Below, piece after piece: positions 8,745 through 18,452 of a stretch of 37,499 nucleotides of DNA. The notes beneath the pieces were generated by a model. The model saw only the letters and a program-made list of their open reading frames with translations, searched no databases and was not told where the DNA came from. The first letter of the stretch is position 1. Each line of letters opens with the position of its first letter. The position numbers and the translations under genes were made by a program. Origin of the DNA: an uncultured Saprospirales bacterium (GTDB lineage Bacteria; Bacteroidota; Bacteroidia; Chitinophagales; Saprospiraceae); the NCBI GenBank assembly GCA_937899855.1, contig CALCCH010000773.1, positions 1-37,499 on the forward strand, read 5' to 3'.

Positions 8745-9007
8745 AAAACGTCAATCGTCAAGTCGGGATCTACTTGGCGGCTGTTGGACTGCATCGCGTG
8801 CGGATGTCTGGGAAGGGGCTCCATTGGTTCTAAGGAGAATTGCGGAGGGGAGCGCGAAATACCGAGGGGGAGAGACGTATCAGGCCCCTGGTAATGCCAA
8901 GCTTTCCCTCAAATTCTCGCCCAAAATTTCGTTTCCCCTCCCCGATGTACTATCTTTGCATTCCGATACGCGTTCTCTCTTCCAAACCTTGCAAACCAAG
9001 TGCTTTT
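8745..9007. other. Gene-free region upstream of carA
   Basis: Together with 8474-8539 this completes a stretch of about 590 bases without a gene between rplQ and carA. Open frames here are short, differ in all frames and show no recognisable domain. The only feature recognised between the MITE-like element and the carA start is the promoter element at 8951-8958. Confidence 0.6.
8951..8958 (+). promoter_or_regulatory. -7 promoter element (TATCTTTG) upstream of carA
   Basis: TATCTTTG matches the Bacteroidota TAnnTTTG -7 consensus exactly and is the same 8-mer as upstream of infA. It lies 50 bases before the carA ATG, predicting a leader of about 40 bases. It also argues against an alternative upstream carA start at 8840, which would place the promoter inside the coding region. 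Confidence 0.6.
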
Positions 9008-11471
<2,464 letters not shown>

Positions 11472-11506
11472 TGGAAAGATTAATCCACAATTCAACGGAT
11501 TCGCAT

Positions 11507-11514
11507 TATATTTG
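11507..11514 (+). promoter_or_regulatory. -7 promoter element (TATATTTG) upstream of divIC
   Basis: TATATTTG matches the TAnnTTTG consensus exactly. It lies between the eno stop and the divIC-like gene, 48 bases before its ATG. This suggests that divIC and sucD can be transcribed independently of eno. No clear -33 TTG box is present at the expected distance. Confidence 0.55.
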
Positions 11515-11562
11515 CTTGTGATTTGTTGAAATCTGCAAGTACCGTCACCAAGTGATAAAATT

Positions 11563-11874
11563 ATGGCCGTAAGATCAAATCCCCTGCAGCCCCTGCTCGA
11601 CCGCATTCCCACTCCGATGCGAAACGTTTACTTTCTGTCGCTGGTGCTGTTTTTTGCGTACATGGTCTTTATCGACAAACACGATTTCCTCACCCAGTGG
11701 CGCTTGCAGCAAACGCTCAACAAATTGGAACGCGACAAGGTCTACTACGAGGATCAAATCGAATCCATTCAAAAGGACCGCCGCGACATCAACAATGACA
11801 AGGAAAAGTTTGCGCGCGAGCACTACTACCTCAATCGCTCCGGCGAGGATGTTTTTATCATCGAACAACAATAA
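11563..11874 (+). CDS. DivIC/FtsB-family septum formation initiator
   Basis: The protein is 103 aa. It has a short cytoplasmic N-terminus, one membrane segment (about residues 21-37, NVYFLSLVLFFAYMVFI), then a coiled coil with LNKLERDKVYYEDQIESIQK. The conserved end is FAREHYYLNRSGEDVFII, where family members carry a similar 'ARE-Y---GE-V' block. FtsB/DivIC proteins bridge early and late divisome components at the septum. The position directly after eno is the usual location of ftsB/divIC in many bacteria, which supports the call. Which of the two names applies cannot be decided here. Confidence 0.88.
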   Translation: MAVRSNPLQPLLDRIPTPMRNVYFLSLVLFFAYMVFIDKHDFLTQWRLQQTLNKLERDKVYYEDQIESIQKDRRDINNDKEKFAREHYYLNRSGEDVFIIEQQ

Positions 11875-11904
11875 AACCATTTCACCAAAATAGAAGAAGC
11901 GCTT

Positions 11905-12792
11905 ATGTCAGTTTTAGTCAATAAAGATTCTAAAATTATCGTCCAAGGATTTACGGGTAAGGAAGGTACCTTCCACGCGACCCAAATGATCGAGTACGGT
12001 ACCAACGTCGTCGGTGGCGTGACCCCCGGTAAAGGCGGCCAAAGCCACCTCGACCGACCGGTGTTCAATACGGTAGAAGCGGCCGTCCGGGAAGCGGGTG
12101 CCGATACCTCCATCATCTTCGTTCCCCCAGCCTTCGCTGCGGACGCCATTATGGAAGCGGCCGAAGCGGGCATCAAAGTCATCATCTGCATCACCGAGGG
12201 CATCCCCGTACAGGACATGGTGAAAGTAAAGGCCTACCTCCGCGACAAGGCCTGCCGCCTGGTAGGGCCCAACTGCCCCGGCGTAATCACCCCTGGAGAG
12301 GCCAAGGTGGGCATCATGCCCGGTTTTATTCATAACCCCGGCCGAGTCGGCATCGTATCGCGCTCGGGAACCCTGACCTACGAGGCCGTCGACCAAGTCA
12401 CCAAAGCGGGACTGGGCCAGTCGACCTGTATCGGAATCGGGGGTGATCCCATCGTCGGTACTACGACCCTCGAAGCGGTGCGCCTCCTGATGGAAGATCC
12501 CAATACGGATGGCATCATCATGATCGGTGAGATTGGCGGCAGCATGGAAGCCGATGCCGCGCACTGGGTAAAGGAAAATGGTACCAAGCCCGTGGTGGGT
12601 TTTATCGCGGGTCAGACGGCGCCGAAGGGGCGTACGATGGGCCACGCGGGCGCCATCATCGGTGGGGAAAACGATACGGCCGAAGCCAAAATGAAAATTA
12701 TGGCGGCATGCGGTATTCACGTGGTCAATTCCCCCGCTGAGATCGGGGTGACGATGGCCAAGGCGCTGGAAGCCCAGCAAGTGGCCAACTAA
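11905..12792 (+). CDS. sucD: Succinyl-CoA synthetase (ADP-forming) alpha subunit
   Basis: The protein is 295 aa, standard length. It catalyses the interconversion of succinyl-CoA and succinate with formation of ATP in the TCA cycle, together with SucC. The CoA-binding domain begins [20 protein letters not shown]. The phospho-histidine is His247 in [13 protein letters not shown], followed by END and the conserved AEAKMKIM segment. [14 protein letters not shown] is also typical. It starts 30 bases after the divIC-like gene. sucC is not adjacent, which is common in Bacteroidota. Confidence 0.97.
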   Translation: MSVLVNKDSKIIVQGFTGKEGTFHATQMIEYGTNVVGGVTPGKGGQSHLDRPVFNTVEAAVREAGADTSIIFVPPAFAADAIMEAAEAGIKVIICITEGIPVQDMVKVKAYLRDKACRLVGPNCPGVITPGEAKVGIMPGFIHNPGRVGIVSRSGTLTYEAVDQVTKAGLGQSTCIGIGGDPIVGTTTLEAVRLLMEDPNTDGIIMIGEIGGSMEADAAHWVKENGTKPVVGFIAGQTAPKGRTMGHAGAIIGGENDTAEAKMKIMAACGIHVVNSPAEIGVTMAKALEAQQVAN

Positions 12793-12821
12793 GCCCAGGC
12801 CTCATTTACTCCTACGCTACT

Positions 12822-12856
12822 CAAAGCGGCATTATCGACTCGATAGTGCCGCTTTG
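12822..12856. terminator. Bidirectional terminator hairpin between sucD and the CHAT gene
   Basis: CAAAGCGGCATTATCGA (12822-12838) pairs with TCGATAGTGCCGCTTTG (12840-12856) with one G-T wobble. It follows sucD on the plus strand. On the minus strand it contains the last codons and stop of the convergent TPR-CHAT gene. There is no long T-run, so it may act mainly as an RNA-stabilising hairpin for both convergent messages. Confidence 0.6.
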
Positions 12857-15738
12857 TTGTTCCAGCCCAGCAAAGCAAGCGCCGTGAGGATCAGCCCCAG
12901 CGCTATCCAGGGGTACCAGGGATGTACAGGGCCTTGGTCCAGGGGCTGCCCCTCCCCGAAAAAGACAAAACCCGCCCAGAAGTAGGGATGGCGGTGTTCG
13001 AGATCGCTTTGGAGTAGGTAGGCCGTCTTGGCCTGGCGAATCGCCTCGTCTTTGCGTTTGCCCATTTGGAGGTGGCGGTAAAAATGTTGTAAAAGCTGCT
13101 GGGTAGAACAATCGTCGACCGCCCACACCGTCATCAAAACGCTAGGGCAACCCGCCACCGCAAAACCCCGCGCCAAACTCAGTACCCCTTCCCCCCGCGC
13201 CAGTCGCCCCGAGCCCGTATTGCAAGCACTCAGTACCGCCAGCTCAGCGCGGACTTGCAATTGATTCAATTCCAGGTTGGACAGGAAGTCATCACTGAAG
13301 AAAATTTTATTGAGTTCGCCCTCGCGCTCGCTCTGGCAAGCGTGGGTGGCCAGGTGGAGGATTTGGTAGTCGGCCGCGCGGTCTTCGAAGGCGGCCCGAG
13401 TGGCTTGGGGACCCAGCAGGACGTCGCCCGCCAGCAGGCTTTGGATGCCCTCGACCTCCAATTCGCTACAGGCCAGATTGTACAGCTGGGCCCCGGCGCA
13501 GGAGCGGTCGGCGGCGATGGGCCCACTAAAGCTGGGCGCCATGCCCAGGAAGACTCGGTCGGCGGAGGAAGGGGGGGCTTGGTACTGCGTCCACCAATCG
13601 GCGGAGTAGGCGTAGCTGATGCGGTAGTCGTGAAAGAGGTAAGCATTGTGGCCAAAGGCGTAATCGTCCTCCGCCTTGGAGGGAGCGCGGAGGAGGAGGT
13701 CGAAGGGCAGTTGGTGGAGCCATTCGTCGGGTACGATGCGCAGGCCCTGGACGGTGGTGGGGATTTCCCGGAGGAGGGGGGCGACGAGTTGTTGGTGCAG
13801 GTGGTAGGCCACCCGATGAAAGCTGGATATTTGTGTTTGGAAGGTTCGGCTGTCCGGCGGGTTTTCCACGATTTGGCGCAGGCTATGTACCGCTTCGCGC
13901 AGCTCGGCCACGGGTACGATGCGTTCCCAGTGCAGGTCGGTGGGGGAGAGGACAAAGGCGAAGAGTTGCCGCTCGCCGACGAAGTATTCGAGGAGGGCAG
14001 CATTTTCCCGGCGCAGTTTTTCGCGGAGCTGGGGCCAATCGCCGGCTTGATGTTGGTACTTGTGGCTAGCGTAGCGGGGGTAATGCTGCTCCAAATGCGC
14101 GAGGATTTTTTGGTAGGCTTGTTGTTTTTCGAAGAGCTGCCGTTTCCACAGCTTGATTTTGTCCGGGTCGCCCCCATCCTTTTGGCTGCCTTCTTCGGCG
14201 ATGGCCCGGCGGTAGAAGTTGAGGTCGGAGCGGAGGGCGCTTTCGTTTTGGAGCAGCGAATCGGGAATGCCGGCGATGCTCCGGGCGGTATTGGCGCGGA
14301 TGGCATCTTGTAGGAGGCGGGCCTTGTTTTGTTCGGCGAGGAAGAAGGCGGCGCGGAGTAGGTTTTCGTCGCGGTCGTTTTGGTAGGCCGTCCAGTAGCA
14401 TTCGAGGGCTTCTTCGTAGATGGCGGCGGCGGTGGCGGCGAGGTATTGCTGGGAGCCTTCTTCGCGGTAGCTGTGGCGGATGGTGGGCAGGAGTTGGGCG
14501 ATGGCTTGGTAGTCGGCAAGGGCCGCCCGGAGTGCTTCGACGCTTTGGTGCTGATGAAAAGTCGCCCGGTGGGCTTGGGCCCGAGCGCGAAATATTTTGA
14601 CGGCCAGTAGTTCGGACAGGAAAACGGTGGCATTAGAGTCTGGCGATGGCGCGTCGGTCGGTACGGACATGGCCACTAATGCGGTGGAGTACTGGGTGAT
14701 GGCTAAGGCGGGATCACCGCGTTTCGCGGCGAGCTGTCCGAGCTTGTAATGGCTTCTGGCGATTTGCGGATGGCTGACGAAGTCCGTCAAGCCCTCCAGG
14801 GTCAATTGGTGGCCCCGCTCGTAATGGGCTTGGGCGGCCTCCAGCTTGTTTTGCCCGCTGTCGACCGCTCCGAGTAGGAAATAACTTTCTGCTTTTCGAT
14901 AGCGCTCCGTTTCGCTTTGTAGCGCCATGGCGCTTTGGAGGTAGGGCAGGGCCCCTTGGTACTGCTCTTGTTTGATTTTGATCTCCGCGATTTTGTGGTA
15001 GACCTCAATCTTGCGGTGATTGCTCACGCGAAGGTCCGGTTGTTGTTCCAAAATCAGATTGGCTTTTTCGAAGTGGATCAGGGCTTGATCCACTTTCTCT
15101 TGCAGGGCGTAGCACTGTCCGATGACGGTATAAGTGGTAGCGAGGGTAACCTCATTGACCTCAGGTTCCGCTTGGCGGTACTCCAGCGATTGCTCCAGGT
15201 GGTTGATGGCTCGTTGGTAGTCTCCCAGGTCTTGGTAAAATCGAGCGATGTTGTAGAGGGTATTGGCAATACGTTGGGCGGCGGCTTCTTGCTCGATGGC
15301 GATGGTGAGCGATCGTTCGAGCGTTTTGATGGCCGCGCCGGTAGCTCCTTTCTTGCTTTGCAGTACTCCCCGAATCATGAGGGCATTGGCGTAAGGACTG
15401 CTGTTGGTACCCAGGTGTACTTCCGCACCATTAATGGCTCGTTGGTTGTGAAAGAGGGCTTCCTCATAATTTCCTTGGTAGTAGTAAGCGCCCGAAATGC
15501 CGGAGAGCATATCGACGTAGCGATCCCAGTGCTGGGCCGCTTGAAAGTATTCGGCCGCGCGAGCGGTGTAAAGAATACAACTGTCGATATTGCGTTCAAA
15601 AAGTTCTTCGGATGCTTCGTACAGTGCTTCTCCCCGTTGGATCAATACGGCTGGGTCCAGTTGTGAATCCGGTTGAGCAGCGGTGGGGAAAATCCCCAAG
15701 CCGAGGAGGATAGTCAGAAGATAGGTGGGGATTCTCAT
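12832..15738 (-). CDS. Tetratricopeptide-repeat protein with C-terminal CHAT (caspase-like) domain
   Basis: The start at 15738 gives 968 aa beginning MRIPTYLLTILLGLGIFPTAAQ, a clear Sec signal peptide; an earlier in-frame start at 15789 would bury this. Residues 30-450 or so are many TPR motifs (for example QYQGALPYLQSAMAL). A helical linker follows, then a CHAT domain at about 650-930 with the caspase-type dyad His799 (LHLATHAC) and Cys839 (VLSACNTGSG). Near the C-terminus, ALGLILTALALLGW is a membrane anchor. The protease-like part should therefore face the periplasm. CHAT domains are predicted or proven cysteine peptidases. The substrate is unknown. A sigma factor and a membrane TPR protein lie nearby. 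Confidence 0.9.
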   Translation of the reverse strand: MRIPTYLLTILLGLGIFPTAAQPDSQLDPAVLIQRGEALYEASEELFERNIDSCILYTARAAEYFQAAQHWDRYVDMLSGISGAYYYQGNYEEALFHNQRAINGAEVHLGTNSSPYANALMIRGVLQSKKGATGAAIKTLERSLTIAIEQEAAAQRIANTLYNIARFYQDLGDYQRAINHLEQSLEYRQAEPEVNEVTLATTYTVIGQCYALQEKVDQALIHFEKANLILEQQPDLRVSNHRKIEVYHKIAEIKIKQEQYQGALPYLQSAMALQSETERYRKAESYFLLGAVDSGQNKLEAAQAHYERGHQLTLEGLTDFVSHPQIARSHYKLGQLAAKRGDPALAITQYSTALVAMSVPTDAPSPDSNATVFLSELLAVKIFRARAQAHRATFHQHQSVEALRAALADYQAIAQLLPTIRHSYREEGSQQYLAATAAAIYEEALECYWTAYQNDRDENLLRAAFFLAEQNKARLLQDAIRANTARSIAGIPDSLLQNESALRSDLNFYRRAIAEEGSQKDGGDPDKIKLWKRQLFEKQQAYQKILAHLEQHYPRYASHKYQHQAGDWPQLREKLRRENAALLEYFVGERQLFAFVLSPTDLHWERIVPVAELREAVHSLRQIVENPPDSRTFQTQISSFHRVAYHLHQQLVAPLLREIPTTVQGLRIVPDEWLHQLPFDLLLRAPSKAEDDYAFGHNAYLFHDYRISYAYSADWWTQYQAPPSSADRVFLGMAPSFSGPIAADRSCAGAQLYNLACSELEVEGIQSLLAGDVLLGPQATRAAFEDRAADYQILHLATHACQSEREGELNKIFFSDDFLSNLELNQLQVRAELAVLSACNTGSGRLARGEGVLSLARGFAVAGCPSVLMTVWAVDDCSTQQLLQHFYRHLQMGKRKDEAIRQAKTAYLLQSDLEHRHPYFWAGFVFFGEGQPLDQGPVHPWYPWIALGLILTALALLGWNNKAALSSR

Positions 15739-15753
15739 TGCACTAAAGTAACA

Positions 15754-15791
15754 AATTGCGCCGTCAAAGGGATAGCCTTGACGGCGCAATT
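15754..15791 (-). terminator. Terminator hairpin between the T9SS protein gene and the CHAT gene
   Basis: AATTGCGCCGTCAA (15754-15767) and TTGACGGCGCAATT (15778-15791) form a perfect 14-bp stem with a 10-base loop. Reading on the minus strand it follows the stop of the secreted protein gene at 15826 and is followed by TTTGTTACTTT. It probably ends that transcript. It lies 15 bases before the CHAT gene start, so the CHAT promoter must overlap or read through it. Confidence 0.75.
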
Positions 15792-15825
15792 CAAAGAAAT
15801 CGAGCTGGCTACTGATGTAGGATGA

Positions 15826-16764
15826 TTACAGTTTGAGCAGCTTGTGGACTTCCGTCGTCGAACCAGCTCGAAGGCTCAAAAGATACATGCCCGAACGCAG
15901 GTGAGCAGTGGGTAGGATAAATTGTTCGTCCGTATCGCGCGCCAAACGCTCCTCCCAAATCAGTTTGCCCTCGACGCTTAGTAACCGCAAAGTGAGTGGG
16001 GTCGCCCCGCTTTGGACAAAGACGGCCAGCTCTTCCTCAAAGGGATTACTCGCCCAGCTGTTAAAGGACTCTGTCGCGTGGCTGACCGCCGCGCTACGGC
16101 TACTGCCACTGCCTCCTCCATTGGTCAATCCACTACCCTCCAGTTGGCAACAGAACTGAAAGGTCTCCTGGGGATCATCGTGGGGTTCGTAGTCAATGCC
16201 GATGTCCACCTGGCAGGGTACCTGGAACAACCTGTTGATACAGGCCTGAGTGACGTAACCGCTATTGATGTAATCGACCAAATCTCCCTTGGCATTGTAA
16301 GTGACCAAGCGGTAACAAAGGTCAATGGTACTGATGAAAATGCCGTTATCGACGCAGTAAGCGCTCAGGTCTAACTCCACGTCCAAGGTCTTGAGGTAAT
16401 TGTGCGGCCGGGAGCAGCACTCGCGGTCTGGGTCACTGCCGACGAAGTCATCGGGATCGAAATTGACCGGATCAACACTGAGCAAGCCGTTGTCAAAGCC
16501 CAGGTTACAGTCGTAAATGGCGAGGTAAATACTGGGGCAGAACCCGGGGAGCTCGTAAACGCCTACGGTGACACTGTTGGTATAAGTGCTGGTAGCGGCA
16601 TCCGGTAAGCCGGTTTCATCGCAGTTGGTGGTGAACGGGCTCAGTTCAACCAACGGGGAAATGTGACATATTTCGCTTTCTCCACCCCCTTCCTGCGCCT
16701 CCGCGCGCGTAAAGGGCAAAGCCACCAAAGCCATCAGGGTACACAAAAACGTGAACGCTTTCAT
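15826..16764 (-). CDS. Secreted protein with type IX sorting domain, function unknown
   Basis: With the start at 16764 the protein is 312 aa and begins with the signal peptide MKAFTFLCTLMALVALPFTRAEA; a start ten codons earlier is possible but less likely. The middle region is Cys-rich (for example DPDRECCSRPHNYLKTLDVEL) with no family I recognise. The last 75 residues or so, from SNPFEEELAVFV to GMYLLSLRAGSTTEVHKLL, form a type IX secretion C-terminal domain. It should be exported to the cell surface. It is divergent from the sigma factor gene, sharing a 206-base intergenic region. Confidence 0.82.
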   Translation of the reverse strand: MKAFTFLCTLMALVALPFTRAEAQEGGGESEICHISPLVELSPFTTNCDETGLPDAATSTYTNSVTVGVYELPGFCPSIYLAIYDCNLGFDNGLLSVDPVNFDPDDFVGSDPDRECCSRPHNYLKTLDVELDLSAYCVDNGIFISTIDLCYRLVTYNAKGDLVDYINSGYVTQACINRLFQVPCQVDIGIDYEPHDDPQETFQFCCQLEGSGLTNGGGSGSSRSAAVSHATESFNSWASNPFEEELAVFVQSGATPLTLRLLSVEGKLIWEERLARDTDEQFILPTAHLRSGMYLLSLRAGSTTEVHKLLKL

Positions 16765-16970
16765 AAGTTTAAATTTTAAAGTGAATAAATCCAATTACGT
16801 ACCGTCATGCCAAGAAAGTCAAAAAAGGTAACCGCACAAAACGAAAAAATGGAATTTTTTTGCGTGGGTGATCACTTTGAGCGGCGGCGTATTGTAAGCT
16901 CCCTTTTCCACAACTCCCCAAATTTTATTACCTTTTCCGCGCCAAATGCATTGTAGGAATAGACCGCCAT

Positions 16971-17567
16971 ATGAACAGAAAGCACCCGGACGAATGGATT
17001 GTGGCCAAATTGCGCGCCCGGGCCGATCGCGACAACGACGAGGCCCTGCGCTACCTCTACGGCCGAATGTTCGAACAAGTCCAACGTTACGTCCTCCAAA
17101 ACAGTGGGAGCCGTCCCGATGCGGACGACATCTTCCAGGAGGGCTTGGTGATCCTGTTCAAGCTGATCCGCCAGGATAAATTCCCCGCGGGCTACAACGT
17201 CGAGGCCTACCTCCACTCGATCTGTCGCAACCTGTGGCTCAAATACCTCCGCAAGTACCGCCGAGAAGTGGAATTGCCCGACAGCGCTAACGACTTGCCC
17301 GTGCCCGATGCCGGTATCGCTCAATTTCTCGATGAAGACCAACGCGCTGCGGTCGACGAATTGTTTAGTCAGTTGGGCCCCGACTGCCAAAAGGTGTTGA
17401 ATTATTTTTACTACGACCGCCGCCCGATGAAAGAAATTTTCCAACTCATGGGCTACGCCAGTGAGCAGGTGGCCAAAAATAAAAAGTCCACCTGTATGAA
17501 ACGCCTCCTGGCCCTGGTGGCCGAACACCGAGAACGCTACCTACACTTATTCACCAAAGACGGCTAG
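16971..17567 (+). CDS. ECF-type RNA polymerase sigma factor
   Basis: The protein is 198 aa. Region 2 is visible at about residues 20-90: LRYLYGRMFEQVQRYVL, DADDIFQEGLVILFKLI and AYLHSICRNLWLKYLRK. Region 4 is at about 130-190: LFSQLGPDCQKVLNYFYY and a helix-turn-helix near LMGYASEQVAKNKKSTCMKRL. It would redirect RNA polymerase to a specific regulon. The next gene starts four bases after its stop, so they are translationally coupled. That partner has an anti-sigma-like N-terminus and a membrane segment. A weak -7-like TACCTTTT lies at 16929-16936. Confidence 0.88.
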   Translation: MNRKHPDEWIVAKLRARADRDNDEALRYLYGRMFEQVQRYVLQNSGSRPDADDIFQEGLVILFKLIRQDKFPAGYNVEAYLHSICRNLWLKYLRKYRREVELPDSANDLPVPDAGIAQFLDEDQRAAVDELFSQLGPDCQKVLNYFYYDRRPMKEIFQLMGYASEQVAKNKKSTCMKRLLALVAEHRERYLHLFTKDG

Positions 17568-17571
17568 ACTG

Positions 17572-18345
17572 ATGAATCAACCCGATCCGCAAACCCAGAT
17601 TGATAACTATCTCATGAATCGACTCTCTCCCGAACAACGTCAGCAATTCGAACGTCAAATGGCATCCGACTCCGAATTGGCCGATGCCGTAGCCCTACAA
17701 AAGTTGAGCCTGGACCTTCTCGAAGCCCAAAATGATACCGTCCTCCGCGATGCCGTCCGCCGCGCCCAAGCCCAGGGCGGTTCCGGTGGGAACGCCAACA
17801 ACGGTGGCCCCCGCAACTACGGCCCCTGGCTTATCGGATTCCTCCTCCTAGCCCTCCTCGGTACCCTGGGCTACTATTTTTCGCAAAGCCAAAGCCCCGT
17901 CCAAACCACCCCGCCCGATGCCGAACAGCTCTTCGCCGAGTACTTCAAGGCCTATCCCCTCAACTTCGCCAGCCGCGAGATCAACGGCGGCGACCAAGCC
18001 CTGGTCCGCGCCAACCAATTCTACCGCGCCCAACAATACGCCGAAGCCATCCCCCAATTCCAGAAATCCCTCGCCACCGACGACAAGCCCAAGGTGCGAC
18101 TCGCCCTCGCCCTCAGCCTACTCGCCAACGGACAAGGCGACCTGGCCATCGACCAATTCCAAAAAATCATCGCCACCAAGGACTTCCTCTATCTGGAACC
18201 CGCCTCCTGGTACCGTTCCCTGGCCTATCTCCAACAAGGGGATTTTCGATCCACCCGGTTGAGCCTCCAAAGCATCCGTTCCAATTCCCAGTTTTACCAA
18301 CAAGCGCAAGCCCTCCGCGCCGCGCTACCCGTCCCGGAGAAATAA
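17572..18345 (+). CDS. Membrane anti-sigma-like protein with periplasmic TPR domain
   Basis: The protein is 257 aa. The N-terminal 75 residues (QIDNYLMNRLSPEQRQQFER, then SDSELADAVALQ) resemble the cytoplasmic part of transmembrane anti-sigma factors, without the CxxC zinc motif. A Gly/Asn-rich stretch precedes one membrane segment, WLIGFLLLALLGTLGYYF (about 84-101). The C-terminal part (about 115-255) has TPR-like helices such as ALVRANQFYRAQQYAEAIPQF and LALSLLANGQGDLAIDQF. Topology places the TPRs in the periplasm. Tight coupling to the sigma gene suggests it controls that sigma factor; this is inferred. Confidence 0.75.
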   Translation: MNQPDPQTQIDNYLMNRLSPEQRQQFERQMASDSELADAVALQKLSLDLLEAQNDTVLRDAVRRAQAQGGSGGNANNGGPRNYGPWLIGFLLLALLGTLGYYFSQSQSPVQTTPPDAEQLFAEYFKAYPLNFASREINGGDQALVRANQFYRAQQYAEAIPQFQKSLATDDKPKVRLALALSLLANGQGDLAIDQFQKIIATKDFLYLEPASWYRSLAYLQQGDFRSTRLSLQSIRSNSQFYQQAQALRAALPVPEK

Positions 18346-18452
18346 GAGCCGGATCGTCGATTTCGCGAGAAAATTACCGCTTGGGGTTACCTGCTGCACC
18401 TCAAAGGGAATGAAGACTTGTAGACCCCGTTCAAAACAAGTCCACTCGCGAT

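Noticed and set aside
8840-9007. Upstream start for carA adding 56 residues
   Set aside because: The added residues are not part of CarA, and an exact TAnnTTTG promoter box lies inside this stretch; ATG at 9008 gives the family length.
13255-14313. 352-codon open frame antisense to the CHAT gene
   Set aside because: It is low-complexity, Gly/Val-rich and opposite a gene with clear TPR and CHAT motifs; long antisense frames are common at this base composition.
13266-14633. 455-codon minus-strand frame overlapping the CHAT gene in another frame
   Set aside because: The translation is Pro/Ser/Thr-rich nonsense typical of a shifted frame within a GC-rich gene; the TPR-CHAT frame is intact throughout.
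15739-15789. Longer N-terminus for the TPR-CHAT protein
   Set aside because: It would place 17 polar residues before a clear signal peptide and would be encoded by the terminator hairpin.
12832-18345. A type III-E CRISPR locus, suggested by TPR-CHAT near a sigma factor
   Set aside because: No repeats with regular spacers, no Cas protein and no gRAMP-like gene are present; the CHAT protein here is exported. Only an analogy is proposed.
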